A stretch of DNA of 64,000 nucleotides from Enterococcus sp. DIV2402. GTDB taxonomy: Bacteria; Bacillota; Bacilli; Lactobacillales; Enterococcaceae. The stretch covers positions 3,173,392 to 3,237,391 of the forward strand of contig NZ_CP147251.1 in assembly GCF_017426705.2 (NCBI RefSeq). Direction: 5' to 3'. Every line of letters starts with the position of its first letter. Positions within the stretch are counted from its first letter, which is position 1. Of this stretch, positions 28,428 through 39,996 are shown piece after piece. The position numbers were made by a program, and so were the translations under genes. The notes beneath the pieces were generated by a model. The model saw only the letters and a list, made by a program, of their open reading frames with translations, did not search any database and had not been told where the DNA came from.

Positions 28428-28506
28428 TCTTCGTAAACACATTTGTCTAACTATCCTCTCGCATTATTGAAGAAACGAATCATTTTAACAACGTAAACTG
28501 TCATAT

Positions 28507-28546
28507 AAAAACGCTAGGTCTTTGATTGCTCAAGGCCTAGCGTTTT
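28507..28546. terminator. bidirectional terminator
   Basis: AAAACGCTAGG/CCTAGCGTTTT (28507-28517, 28536-28546) with additional inner pairing. Ends the YccF gene on plus and the glycosidase on minus. Confidence 0.85.
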
Positions 28547-28547
28547 G

Positions 28548-30002
<1,455 letters not shown>

Positions 30003-30102
30003 TTAAACTCTCTTTATTTTCACTTACGAACCGGAAAAAGTCTAGTTACTATCTTTGATTTCTCATGACTTCCTAATTTCAAAAAAACGGATTCTATCTT
30101 TT

Positions 30103-30140
30103 AAAAAAAGCGTCACATTGCGTGAACAATGGGACGCTTT
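30103..30140 (-). terminator. terminator of topB
   Basis: 14-nt arms (30107-30120, 30127-30140) with one mismatch, followed by T residues on the minus strand. Confidence 0.85.
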
Positions 30141-30144
30141 AACT

Positions 30145-32217
30145 TTATTTTTTCTCCATGGCAGCTTTCAGTGCAGCAGCTAATGGACTTTCTTGTGGTT
30201 CTTCTTGAGAATATTTTTTCATCAAACGTCGTTCTTCATGCTTCGTCATTTTTTTCTTTTGTTCTTTTTTTGTTGGAATTTTTTCAGTCGTGCCATCAAA
30301 TTTGCAGCGGAAGTAGGCTCCATTTTTTCCTTCAATAATCTCCATTTTTTTATGACATTGTGGACAACGATGGTTTGATAATTTTGGATCTTTACGACGA
30401 CGATAATTACAGTCATTACTTGAACATACATAAATTTTACCATCACGCGTATTTTTTTCTCGTAACAATTCCCCGCATTCAGGACATTTCTTTTGTGTTA
30501 GAGAGAAATCTTGGTATTTTTGTTCGCTATGCTTAACTTCTTTGACTAATTGTTTCGTATCGTTTTCTATTTGTTGTAAGAAAGCACCACTTGAAAATTG
30601 TCCTTTTGCAATTGCTTCTAGCTGTTTTTCCCATTTCTCTGTTAATTCTGGTGTAACAAGTGATGGATTAACGAGCTCTAACAATTGTTTACCTTTAGGA
30701 GAAACTTGCAGACCACTTGGTGTCCGTTCCATTAATTCTGATTTAATTAATTTTTCAATGATTTCTGCACGCGTTGCCGGCGTTCCCAAACTAAATTTCT
30801 CCATTTTTCCAAGCAAGGTTCCTTCATTTAAAGGTTTTGGTGGCGAGGTTAATTCTTTTTTTATAGCAAAATTTGGTGCAACGCTCATACCTTCTTGCCA
30901 GTTAATCGTGGAGGTTTTATTTTCTTCAGTTGTTTTCCAACCAGCTTCAACAATCTTATTTTGGGTAAAAATAAATTGTTCCGTATCAAATGCCACGGTG
31001 GCTTTTTGTTGGATTTTTTTGTGCGGTAATGCAAATAACATTAAGAAACGAGTAACAATCATATTATAAATTCGTTGTTCATCGCTGGTTAATTTTGCAT
31101 AGTTTGGTTTTTGTTCTGTCGGTAATAACGCATGGTGATCCGATACTTTCGCATCATTGAATACCGCTTTTTGCTGGACGACTGCACCACTTTTTAAATA
31201 CGTTTTAACTTCTGGCGCAAAGTCTGAAACAGCTTGAAGGCGTTCTTTCATTGTCGCTTTCATGTCTGTTGTTAAATATTTACTATCTGTTCGTGGATAG
31301 GTCACAATTTTATGCGTTTCATACAAGCTTTGTACTAAAGATAGTGTCTTTTTAGCTGAAAAACCGTAACGCTGGTTTGCCTCACGCTGAATTTCAGTCA
31401 AATCGTAAGGTAAGGGCGCCGACTCTGTTTTGGTTTTTTCCACAACTTGCATCACACGACCATTTTTTTGGCTCATTTTATTTACCAGTTGTTGGGCTTG
31501 TTCGTGCTCTCTCAAAGCATAAGGATTTTTTTGTACCAAACGAGCTTGTTCCTCACCTACAGCCAATTCAATGACATAATATGTTTGCGGTCGAAATTTT
31601 TCAATTTGTTGTTCTTGTTGACGCACTAAAGCAAGCGTTGGCGTCTGTACTCGTCCAGCACTTAAATTGTCTTGATATTTTACTGTTAGTGCACGGGTAA
31701 CATTTAAACCAACTAACCAGTCAGCTTTTGCGCGCGCAATGGCTGATTGATATAAGGTGTCGTATTGTTGTGCAGGTTTCAATTGTGCGAAACCTGTTTT
31801 AATGGCCTTGTCTGTTTGCGAAGAAATCCAAAGACGCTTAACAGGTTTATCAAACCTCACCCATTCCAAAATCCAACGTGCGACAAGTTCTCCTTCACGT
31901 CCAGCATCTGTTGCGATGACTGCTTCTGAAACATCTTTTCGTTGTGCTAATTGTTTAATTGCCTTTAATTGATGACCTGTTTTTGGTAAAGGCTTAATTC
32001 CTATATTTTTTGGAATCATTGGTAAAGTTTCCATTTGCCAACTTTGCCATTCTTTATTGATATCCTCAGGCATTTTTAGGCCTAACAAATGACCTAAAGC
32101 CCAAGTGACAATCACTTTAGGACCTTCATAGTAGTTCTTATGCTTTTGATTCGCTCCTAAAACCTTACTTAGATCTTTGGCAACGCTTGGCTTTTCCGCT
32201 AGAATTAGTTGCTTCAT
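30145..32217 (-). CDS. topB: DNA topoisomerase III
   Basis: 690 residues. Toprim motifs LAEKPSVAKDL and DAGREGEL, and the catalytic tyrosine in VTYPRTDSKYL. Two C-terminal zinc-ribbon modules (CPECGELL through CSSNDC, and CPQCHKK with RCKFDG) and a lysine-rich tail. Type IA enzyme that decatenates replication and recombination intermediates. The ATG at 32217 (MKQLILAEKPS) is chosen over an upstream TTG because the family starts there. It overlaps the DUF1033 gene by 53 bases in another frame. Confidence 0.95.
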   Translation of the reverse strand: MKQLILAEKPSVAKDLSKVLGANQKHKNYYEGPKVIVTWALGHLLGLKMPEDINKEWQSWQMETLPMIPKNIGIKPLPKTGHQLKAIKQLAQRKDVSEAVIATDAGREGELVARWILEWVRFDKPVKRLWISSQTDKAIKTGFAQLKPAQQYDTLYQSAIARAKADWLVGLNVTRALTVKYQDNLSAGRVQTPTLALVRQQEQQIEKFRPQTYYVIELAVGEEQARLVQKNPYALREHEQAQQLVNKMSQKNGRVMQVVEKTKTESAPLPYDLTEIQREANQRYGFSAKKTLSLVQSLYETHKIVTYPRTDSKYLTTDMKATMKERLQAVSDFAPEVKTYLKSGAVVQQKAVFNDAKVSDHHALLPTEQKPNYAKLTSDEQRIYNMIVTRFLMLFALPHKKIQQKATVAFDTEQFIFTQNKIVEAGWKTTEENKTSTINWQEGMSVAPNFAIKKELTSPPKPLNEGTLLGKMEKFSLGTPATRAEIIEKLIKSELMERTPSGLQVSPKGKQLLELVNPSLVTPELTEKWEKQLEAIAKGQFSSGAFLQQIENDTKQLVKEVKHSEQKYQDFSLTQKKCPECGELLREKNTRDGKIYVCSSNDCNYRRRKDPKLSNHRCPQCHKKMEIIEGKNGAYFRCKFDGTTEKIPTKKEQKKKMTKHEERRLMKKYSQEEPQESPLAAALKAAMEKK

Positions 32218-32527
32218 AAAATTCCCTTTCACTTTCAATTGTTAATGGTTGATAATCTTTTAGAAGAGCTAATCCTTTATATTGTTGCAAGTCTTCATCA
32301 CATTCTTCGCACCAGCGTTCGTCACCATCATTCCAAAAAGCACTCAAGTAATTTGGTTTGGCGTGAATATAGCTATATTCTGCGTAAACTGCTTGCCACT
32401 TTTTGCGATAAAATAATTGTGCTTCTTCTAATGCTGAAAAAGTCATTTCTTCTTGGATATCTGCTTGCCACTCTTCAAAAAACCACCAGGGTTCATTATC
32501 ACCATACATGGTTATTACTTGATACAT
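32165..32527 (-). CDS. DUF1033 family protein
   Basis: 120 residues. The acidic, tryptophan-rich start (MYQVITMYGDNEPWWFFEEW) and WCEECDEDLQQYKGLALL segment identify DUF1033, a lactic-acid-bacterial family of unknown function. The CXXC could bind metal. Its last 53 bases overlap the start of topB in another frame, so the two are cotranscribed. A clear promoter lies upstream (32561-32589), but no strong ribosome binding site other than GGGGCGGAG. Confidence 0.85.
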   Translation of the reverse strand: MYQVITMYGDNEPWWFFEEWQADIQEEMTFSALEEAQLFYRKKWQAVYAEYSYIHAKPNYLSAFWNDGDERWCEECDEDLQQYKGLALLKDYQPLTIESEREFYEATNSSGKAKRCQRSK

Positions 32528-32560
32528 GGACTCCGCCCCTTACCTTCATTTATTACCGTA

Positions 32561-32589
32561 ATATTAGTCAGTTTAACTAGAAGTTTCAA
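32561..32589 (-). promoter_or_regulatory. promoter of DUF1033-topB
   Basis: TTGAAA (32589-32584), 17-bp spacer, TAATAT (32566-32561). Confidence 0.65.
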
Positions 32590-33079
32590 GCACCACGCTT
32601 GTGAAAGCCAATGCTTGTAAGGTTCGAAATCTATCATTTTGAATCATTCTATTCATGACAACTAGTATATCATAGTTTAAAAGACTATGAACTTGGGATT
32701 ATTCTAGCTCCTTGTAAAAATACATGTACAATAATCACTATTATTTATTTCACATGAATAAAATTTATTGATAAATAGCCTTTTATACTGATTATTATAT
32801 CCATAAAAAATAATAAAAAAACACAGTAATCATAACCTAGGTAAATCCACGATATTTTTTAGATAATCCTTAGGTAATTTGTTTAAAAGTCTGCTTTATC
32901 AATCTATTTAGCAAGAGAATCCCCATGGTAAAATTATTTTCTAAGCTTCCGTTAAAACTGTCACTATTTTCTGTATTTTCTGATAAAAAAGTACCAGTTA
33001 TTGACTAATCATACCGCCTAATACACCTATATTAATTGTGATTTTCCCACTTGTTTGTATGAACCATGCTTGTATATAA
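32590..33079. other. AT-rich intergenic region without a supported gene
   Basis: About 490 bp. The only frame of any note is a 27-codon one on plus (32925-33008) with a poor ribosome binding site. TTGATA-like and TATTAT-like hexamers occur, as expected by chance in such AT-rich DNA. No tRNA or known RNA was recognised. It may be the remnant of lost genes. Confidence 0.5.
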
Positions 33080-33170
33080 ATACAAACGCCACAGAAAGTG
33101 TAGATCCTCCAGAAGTTAGCGCCAAAAACTAACTTCTGGAGGTCGGTACAAATCTCTGTGGTGTTTGTAT
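33070..33170. repeat. nested inverted repeats after the ABC exporter gene
   Basis: Outer arms 33080-33095 and 33155-33170 (15 of 16 paired, the other being G-U) enclose perfect 14-bp inner arms 33106-33119 and 33129-33142. A further TTGTAT-N4-ATACAA repeat at 33070-33085 shares the left outer arm, and GTTTGTAT recurs at 33053-33060. It may terminate the exporter gene (stop at 33170), although no T-run follows, or be a small palindromic mobile repeat. Confidence 0.7.
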
Positions 33171-34912
33171 TAGTTCAAAACTTGTTCTTGTACGTATTCA
33201 CGATATAACGCATGATTTTGCAATAATTCTTGATGCGTACCTTGCCCTGTCACTCGACCATTTTCAATGAAATAAATTTGATTGGCACCTACAATTGTTG
33301 ATAAACGATGCGCAATTACTAAAGTAGTCCGTCCATTCATTAATTTATCCAATGCTCGTTGCACTTTTTCTTCAGATTGTGAATCGAGACTGGCTGTTGC
33401 TTCATCCAACATTAAAATTTTAGGATCACGTAAAAATGCGCGTGCAATTGCAATTCGTTGTTTTTGGCCTCCCGATAATTTCACGCCACGTTCGCCAATT
33501 TCCGTTTCTAACGCTTCAGGAAAATCTCGTACGAAGTGATCTGCATAAGCTAGTTCTAAGCCGTGCCATAGCTCGTCATCTGTTAATTCTTTTTCTAAAC
33601 CATAAACTAAGTTTTCTCGAATCGATCCTGCAAACACTGCACTGTCTTGTGAGACATAGCCAATTTGACTACGCCAATCAGCTATTTTAATCTCCTCTAA
33701 ATTTTGAGTTCCAATAGAAATTTTTCCAGATATAGGTTGATAAAAACGTTCTAAGATAGAAAATACCGTTGATTTGCCCCCACCACTTGGTCCGGCAAAA
33801 GCAATGACCGTATTGGGATCGGCTCTAAATGAAACATTTTCTAAAACTAGACGATTTTCTTCATACGCAAAGGTTATATTTTCTGCAATAATGGTTTGTC
33901 CTTCGACATCAAAGGCTTTTCCTTCATCTGTTTTTTCAATTGTCGTTTGAAAAATACTATCGATTCGTTCAGTTGCTCCCATCGCCTTTTGAACTTGTGA
34001 AAAGAAAGTAGCAAAAGTGGCAATTGGCGCAATAATATTAAATAGATATAATAAGAAAGCAACCAATGATCCACTTGTTAAGGTGCCGGCTTGAACACGA
34101 ATAGCTCCATAACCTAAAATGCCGACAAACATTCCTAACATAGCTGTCATCATAATCGGTTGTAAAATTGCTTCGACACGAGCATCTTTAATGCTAATTT
34201 TAAAAATATCTTGAATCAACGAGTTACCCCGTTTTTCTTCGACTTGTTCACCATTGCTAGCTTTAATTAAACGTATTTCTCCAACTTTTTCAGTTACTTC
34301 ACCACTAAACTTAGCAGTTGCTGCTTGTAATTGGCGTCCTAGTTTCATCATAATTCGTCCAATTGGCAACAAAATTAACGCAACAATTGGGATGATTAAA
34401 AACATAATCGATGCCATTTTCCAATCCATGATAAACAAAATAATCAAGGAACCAACTAATTGAATGGCACCCGTAATAAAATTAGGAAACTGTGATGCCA
34501 CTAAATCTTTGACGACTCCAGTATCATTGACTAGCCGTGAAGCTGTTTCACCTGATTTATTTTGATCATAATAATCTACTGGTAAATAGAGTAATTGACG
34601 CCATAGTTTTTCCCGTAAAGATTTAACTACTGTTTCTCCAACATATCGCAATAAATACCCGCCAATTGCCCCAAAGACTAATTGGGAAACAAAAGCTAAG
34701 ATTAAAACAACCAATAATTTACTATCGATTTGGGCTAACTGACTTGTGTCAATTAATCCTTTCGTTAACTGTGGTACAAGTAAACTTGCACCACTCGTTA
34801 AAATGCTTAAAAATAACCCAAAAGCAAACACAAATTTTTTAGGATTCACACTATTAATCAAACGCATAAAATCTTTTAATTTGTAAGTTGTTGTGGTATT
34901 TTCTCTTTCCAT
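33170..34912 (-). CDS. multidrug-type ABC exporter (BmrA/LmrA class)
   Basis: 580 residues, a fused membrane domain (six helices) plus ATPase: Walker A GPSGGGKST, signature LSGGQKQRIAIARAF, Walker B ILMLDEATASLD, H-loop AHRLST. Works as a homodimer exporting hydrophobic drugs or lipids. The frame is open to 35011, but AAGGAG before ATG 34912 sets the start. It follows the marR gene by 16 bp in the same operon, which predicts drug-induced derepression. Confidence 0.93.
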   Translation of the reverse strand: MERENTTTTYKLKDFMRLINSVNPKKFVFAFGLFLSILTSGASLLVPQLTKGLIDTSQLAQIDSKLLVVLILAFVSQLVFGAIGGYLLRYVGETVVKSLREKLWRQLLYLPVDYYDQNKSGETASRLVNDTGVVKDLVASQFPNFITGAIQLVGSLIILFIMDWKMASIMFLIIPIVALILLPIGRIMMKLGRQLQAATAKFSGEVTEKVGEIRLIKASNGEQVEEKRGNSLIQDIFKISIKDARVEAILQPIMMTAMLGMFVGILGYGAIRVQAGTLTSGSLVAFLLYLFNIIAPIATFATFFSQVQKAMGATERIDSIFQTTIEKTDEGKAFDVEGQTIIAENITFAYEENRLVLENVSFRADPNTVIAFAGPSGGGKSTVFSILERFYQPISGKISIGTQNLEEIKIADWRSQIGYVSQDSAVFAGSIRENLVYGLEKELTDDELWHGLELAYADHFVRDFPEALETEIGERGVKLSGGQKQRIAIARAFLRDPKILMLDEATASLDSQSEEKVQRALDKLMNGRTTLVIAHRLSTIVGANQIYFIENGRVTGQGTHQELLQNHALYREYVQEQVLN

Positions 34913-34928
34913 TATACTCTCCTTACTA

Positions 34929-35651
34929 TTAGAAATCTGTCCAATCGCTTTCTGAAGGTCGTTCTTGTTTTGGTGGATAAGGACGTTCAAATGGGCGACC
35001 ACTGAACTCACGATGCATTCCTCGTTGGTTGCGCATCATTTGCTCAAATTGTCCCTTCCACATCCGATTATCCATTCCAGCTTGGCGCAACTGACGCTTA
35101 AATTCACGATGCATCCGATGTTGTTCTTGATGAGACAATGATTGCCAATCGATTCCCATCATTTTTTCTCGTAAATGCTGAAATTCAGCTAGTCTTTCCA
35201 TTGGATCATTTGCTCTAGTTTGATAAGCCTCAAATTCTTCTGGCCAACCATCCACAATTTTATCTAAATAGTGACTAAACTGTTGTTGTTCTTCTTCTGT
35301 TAATCCAGCAAAAAATTGTGCACTTAAATCTTCTCGTACGTCTGATGTCTGAATAATGCGTTGACGGCCCACTTCTGTCAGATAAACACGTTTAATTCGT
35401 TTGTCATGTTCGTCTTCTACCCGCGTAACTGCTTCAGCTTTCTCTAATTTTTTAATTAATTCCGCTAATGAACTGGGACGTATATCCAAAAGTTCCGCTA
35501 AGTTTCCTTGGGTCATACCATCTTCTTTTCCTAAAAGGTTGATTACTTGCTGTTGTCCATCAAACCGTTGATTTTTTTGCAAAAATAATGTACGTGCAAC
35601 ACCGCTAACTGCTTCAATTTGTTTGAGCAATTGCATTGTAAAGTGACTCAT
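34929..35651 (-). CDS. MarR-family repressor with long C-terminal extension
   Basis: 240 residues against about 145 for ordinary MarR proteins. The winged helix is clear: MTQGNLAELLDIRPSSLAELIKKLEKAEAVTRVEDEHDKR. After about residue 140 comes an Arg/His/Met/Gln/Glu-rich tail containing MHREF twice and ending in a proline-rich segment. Start ATG 35651 follows AAGGAG by 8 bases. It should repress its own operon with the ABC exporter through two palindromes at the promoter. The function of the tail is unknown. Confidence 0.9.
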   Translation of the reverse strand: MSHFTMQLLKQIEAVSGVARTLFLQKNQRFDGQQQVINLLGKEDGMTQGNLAELLDIRPSSLAELIKKLEKAEAVTRVEDEHDKRIKRVYLTEVGRQRIIQTSDVREDLSAQFFAGLTEEEQQQFSHYLDKIVDGWPEEFEAYQTRANDPMERLAEFQHLREKMMGIDWQSLSHQEQHRMHREFKRQLRQAGMDNRMWKGQFEQMMRNQRGMHREFSGRPFERPYPPKQERPSESDWTDF

Positions 35652-35683
35652 ATTCTTCACTCCTTCAAATTATTTAGGTACCT

Positions 35684-35695
35684 AACGTTTTATAC
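35684..35695. promoter_or_regulatory. MarR operator O2
   Basis: Perfect palindrome TTAGGTACCTAA in the leader of the marR operon. Confidence 0.65.
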
Positions 35696-35701
35696 ACCTT
35701 T

Positions 35702-35730
35702 AGTATAGTTCGGTACCTAACTATTGTCAA
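35702..35730 (-). promoter_or_regulatory. promoter of marR-ABC exporter operon
   Basis: TTGACA (35730-35725), 17-bp spacer, TATACT (35707-35702): near consensus. Confidence 0.85.
35708..35721. promoter_or_regulatory. MarR operator O1
   Basis: GTTCGGTACCTAAC, a near-perfect palindrome filling the promoter spacer and sharing GGTACCTAA with O2; protein bound here would block polymerase. Confidence 0.65.
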
Positions 35731-35748
35731 TGATTTTATTTTAAATAG

Positions 35749-35784
35749 AAAAAAAGTATTTGAGATGGTTGTCTCAAATACTTT
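35749..35784 (-). terminator. terminator of mnmA
   Basis: 13-bp perfect stem (35753-35765, 35772-35784) followed by T residues on the minus strand. Confidence 0.88.
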
Positions 35785-35788
35785 TTGT

Positions 35789-36964
<1,176 letters not shown>

Positions 36965-36984
36965 CTACTTTTTCAGTAGTTGCT

Positions 36985-37013
36985 ATTATACAGTAGTTTA
37001 AAAAGAATTTCAC
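36985..37013 (-). promoter_or_regulatory. promoter of mnmA
   Basis: TATAAT (36990-36985) with GTGAAA 17 bp upstream. It shows mnmA is transcribed independently of the PTS operon. Confidence 0.55.
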
Positions 37014-37066
37014 GTTTGTTGATTATTTTCATTTCCTATTTATTTTCTCTTAATTGTTTATTCCTC

Positions 37067-37101
37067 AAAAAGAAATACCCATCTGTTAAACAGACGGATA
37101 T
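37067..37101 (-). terminator. terminator of the PTS/aldolase operon
   Basis: 11-bp stem (37075-37085, 37091-37101) followed by T-rich sequence on the minus strand. Confidence 0.78.
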
Positions 37102-37115
37102 CCCTAATCAAGATG

Positions 37116-38015
37116 TTAATTAAATGCTTGTCTAAATGGTTTTTCATGAATTTCTCGGTAAATACTTGCTTTTCCAATAGAATTGAATAATCCCATTTTT
37201 TGTTTAACCACTTCTTTGGCAGCATCAATACATTCTGGATAAATAGCATTGGGATCCCATAACTCGGTGCTAGCCAAAATTTCACGACATTTTTTATAAA
37301 AGGCATATTTGTAATCAGATGAAATATTTATTTTTTGAATGCCAATTTCTACAGCTCGTGCGATTTCTTCATCTGGATTGGCTGAACCACCATGTAATAC
37401 TAAGGGAATATCTACTCGATCTTTGATTTGTTCCAATACATCCATTTTTAGTTCTGGTTTGACATCTTTTGGATAAATGCCATGGGCTGTTCCGATTGCT
37501 ACAGCTAATGTATCAATCCCTGTTTTGGCAACAAATTCTTCCGCATCTTCGGGTTTCGTATAAATAACCTTCGATACCCCACCTTCAATTGTGGTTCCTG
37601 TATTGCCAATTGTTCCTAATTCACCTTCAACCGAAATTCCAATCGTTTTACATACATCCACGACTTCTTTTGTTACCGCAATATTTTCTTCAAACGGTAA
37701 CAGAGAACCATCAATCATCACTGACGTAAAGCCGCAATGAATCGCACGCATGATACTCGCTAAACTATCTCCATGATCCATGTGAATCACAAAAGGTACA
37801 CTGCTATTTTTCGCACGAGAAACAGCATATTGAAAGAACTCATCTTTGACAAAATCAAGTTCAGTTGGATGCACCGCAATAATAGCAGGTGAATCATTTT
37901 CCTCTGCAGCTTCAATAACTACGCGCAAGAAGTTACTATCTGCGACATTGAATGCTCCCACAGCAAATCGATTTTCTTTGGCAATTTCTAACATTTGGCT
38001 CATATTAATTAACAT
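37116..38015 (-). CDS. class II ketose-bisphosphate aldolase (paralogue A)
   Basis: 299 residues of the FbaA/GatY/KbaY family. Zinc and catalytic motifs: HMDHGDS, VEGELGTIG, GTAHGIYP, and the phosphate-binding VLHGGSA and INISSD. Splits a ketose 1,6-bisphosphate into dihydroxyacetone phosphate and an aldehyde. Last gene of the PTS operon, beginning 27 bp after paralogue B. Substrate (fructose, tagatose or another) is not decidable. GGAGAG before the ATG. Confidence 0.88.
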   Translation of the reverse strand: MLINMSQMLEIAKENRFAVGAFNVADSNFLRVVIEAAEENDSPAIIAVHPTELDFVKDEFFQYAVSRAKNSSVPFVIHMDHGDSLASIMRAIHCGFTSVMIDGSLLPFEENIAVTKEVVDVCKTIGISVEGELGTIGNTGTTIEGGVSKVIYTKPEDAEEFVAKTGIDTLAVAIGTAHGIYPKDVKPELKMDVLEQIKDRVDIPLVLHGGSANPDEEIARAVEIGIQKINISSDYKYAFYKKCREILASTELWDPNAIYPECIDAAKEVVKQKMGLFNSIGKASIYREIHEKPFRQAFN

Positions 38016-38042
38016 ATTTACGTACTCTCCAATCTTTTTTTA

Positions 38043-38894
38043 TCATGCTTTATTTTTGGAACCGGCTATCTCAATATACTTCTTAACAACATTTTTACCT
38101 GCTGCAATTGTTCCATGAATTAGCTCAGGATAGCCAATCGTTGGATCTTCAGCGAGACATTTCTGAATTTCTAACGATTGTGCCTTCATAAAATCAGAGC
38201 CCACATTAATTTTGTTGATTCCTAATGCAACGGATTGACGAATGTTTGCTTCCCCTGCACCCGATCCTCCATGTAAAACCAATGGCAAATTAGTTGCTGC
38301 TTTAATTTTTTCTACAATGTCAAATCGGAATTCTGGCACATACCCTTCAGGATAATCTCCATGTGTTGAGCCATAAGATAATGCCAAACAATCTACTCCT
38401 GTTTCTTGAATAAAATAGATTGCTTCGTCCGGATCTGTATACATTTCTGTATTGGTCCATTGATTTCCATCTACCACCCCTAAATCACCAACCTCAGCTT
38501 CAACACTGGCATTAAATTGTTGCGCAAACTTTACAATTTCTTTCGTAATACGGATATTTTCTTCCAATGGATACATGGAAGCATCCATCATGACACTTGA
38601 GAAGCCTTCATGTAAACATTGCTTAACAAATGCTATATCTTGTCCATGATCCAAATTAATCGCAACTTCCACTTTAGCATTGTTAGCCATACGAATAATT
38701 GGTTGTGTTAAATAGCGGTGATCCAAATGCATTTTTAGATGATCTTGCAATAAGTCAATAATAATTGGCGAATGCATTTCTTCGGCAGCCTCAATAACTG
38801 CCTTTGCTGTTTCTAAATTAAAACAGTTAATTGCTAATACCGCATATTTTTCTTTATTCGCCTTAGCTAACATTTCTCTCATAGAAACGTACAT
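38043..38894 (-). CDS. class II ketose-bisphosphate aldolase (paralogue B)
   Basis: 283 residues, same family as the preceding entry but clearly diverged. Motifs NLDHGQD, VEAEVGDLG, GSTHGDYP, VLHGGSG and INVGSD keep the zinc histidines and phosphate loop. Starts 9 bp after EIIC with TAGGAGG. Two adjacent paralogues suggest either a heteromeric enzyme, as in the GatYZ/KbaYZ logic, or two substrates; both look catalytically complete, unlike GatZ. Confidence 0.88.
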   Translation of the reverse strand: MYVSMREMLAKANKEKYAVLAINCFNLETAKAVIEAAEEMHSPIIIDLLQDHLKMHLDHRYLTQPIIRMANNAKVEVAINLDHGQDIAFVKQCLHEGFSSVMMDASMYPLEENIRITKEIVKFAQQFNASVEAEVGDLGVVDGNQWTNTEMYTDPDEAIYFIQETGVDCLALSYGSTHGDYPEGYVPEFRFDIVEKIKAATNLPLVLHGGSGAGEANIRQSVALGINKINVGSDFMKAQSLEIQKCLAEDPTIGYPELIHGTIAAGKNVVKKYIEIAGSKNKA

Positions 38895-38903
38895 AATAAC
38901 CTC

Positions 38904-39983
38904 CTAAGAAATTTTGATGGAAGAAAAGTCTACTTCTTCTTCCTCGACATCTTCTACCTCTTCAACTGGTTCTTTTTTGAGAACAAACAGCAGAATCCCC
39001 GTAATTGCCGAACCAATTAATAATGCAATCGTGAACTTCAATGGATCAGTCATCGCCGGAATGATGAAAACACCACCTGATGGCACAGGAGACCCCACTC
39101 CCCAACTCATACTCAGCCCACCACCAATCGCAGCACCGATTGTACATGAAGCAATTACTCGTAGTGGATCGACTGCTGCAATTGGAATCACACCTTCTGT
39201 AATCATTGCCAAGCCCATTGGAAACGCAATTTTAATATTGTTTTCTTCTCCTTGTGAGAATTTTGGTTTCTTGAATACCTTCGATAAAATCCAAGCAAAT
39301 GTTACACCAAACGGCGGAACCATAGACGCTAGGATTTTGACTGCTTCCGGTTCTTGAATTCCTTCTAACAACATCCCATCTGCGAAGAGAGAAGCCACTT
39401 TATTAACAGGTCCTCCAAAGTCAAAGGCCGCCATACCACCCACAATTGAGCCAAACAAGAATTTTCCAGACCCTTGAAGATTGGTTAAAAATTCAGTTAA
39501 AGCATTTGTCGCCCACACAATCGGTACACCAATAACGAAATACATCGCTAAACCAACCACAATCGTCGATGTAACTGGTACAATCATCATCGGCATTAAT
39601 CCTTGCGCCCATTTCGGTACTTTAAGATTTTTCACTAGAAATAAAACGAAGAAACCTACAATGTAACCACCCAACATTCCTCCCAAGAAACCTGCGCCAA
39701 TAGAATTAGCAATTAGCCCCATAAATAACCCTGGACCAATTCCTGGTCTATCTGCAATCGAATAGGCAATCGCAGCAGAAATAACAGGTGCTAGTAAGCC
39801 CATTCCTAAGACACCTAGAGAAACAAGTGCATCTGATACAGAATAATTGGTAGAATAATCGCTAATTACTTGTCCACCAGTTAAATTCCCAATAGCAATC
39901 AATAAACCTGCTGTTACTACAACTGGCAACATATAAGAAATAGCTGTTAAAGCGTGTTTTTTTATTTCTAATTTACGCAACAT
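38904..39983 (-). CDS. PTS fructose-type EIIC component
   Basis: 359 residues, about nine to ten membrane helices, of the fructose/mannitol EIIC class (FDFGGPVNKVA and ITEGVIPIAAVDPLR are visible). Translocates the sugar while EIIB phosphorylates it. A glutamate/valine-rich acidic tail (EPVEEVEDVEEEEVD) ends the protein. Separate A, B and C subunits are encoded in order in this operon. Confidence 0.92.
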   Translation of the reverse strand: MLRKLEIKKHALTAISYMLPVVVTAGLLIAIGNLTGGQVISDYSTNYSVSDALVSLGVLGMGLLAPVISAAIAYSIADRPGIGPGLFMGLIANSIGAGFLGGMLGGYIVGFFVLFLVKNLKVPKWAQGLMPMMIVPVTSTIVVGLAMYFVIGVPIVWATNALTEFLTNLQGSGKFLFGSIVGGMAAFDFGGPVNKVASLFADGMLLEGIQEPEAVKILASMVPPFGVTFAWILSKVFKKPKFSQGEENNIKIAFPMGLAMITEGVIPIAAVDPLRVIASCTIGAAIGGGLSMSWGVGSPVPSGGVFIIPAMTDPLKFTIALLIGSAITGILLFVLKKEPVEEVEDVEEEEVDFSSIKIS

Positions 39984-39996
39984 AAGCCTGTCTCCT

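Noticed and set aside
30542..31069. 175-codon plus-strand frame opposite topB
   Set aside because: Antisense shadow of a conserved enzyme; no expression signals.
32575..32640. GGTTCGAAATC, resembling a tRNA T-loop
   Set aside because: No matching acceptor, D or anticodon stems in the preceding 70 bases.
32925..33008. 27-codon plus-strand frame resembling a small basic/hydrophobic peptide
   Set aside because: Weak ribosome binding site, no clear promoter, and its length is expected by chance in this AT-rich stretch.
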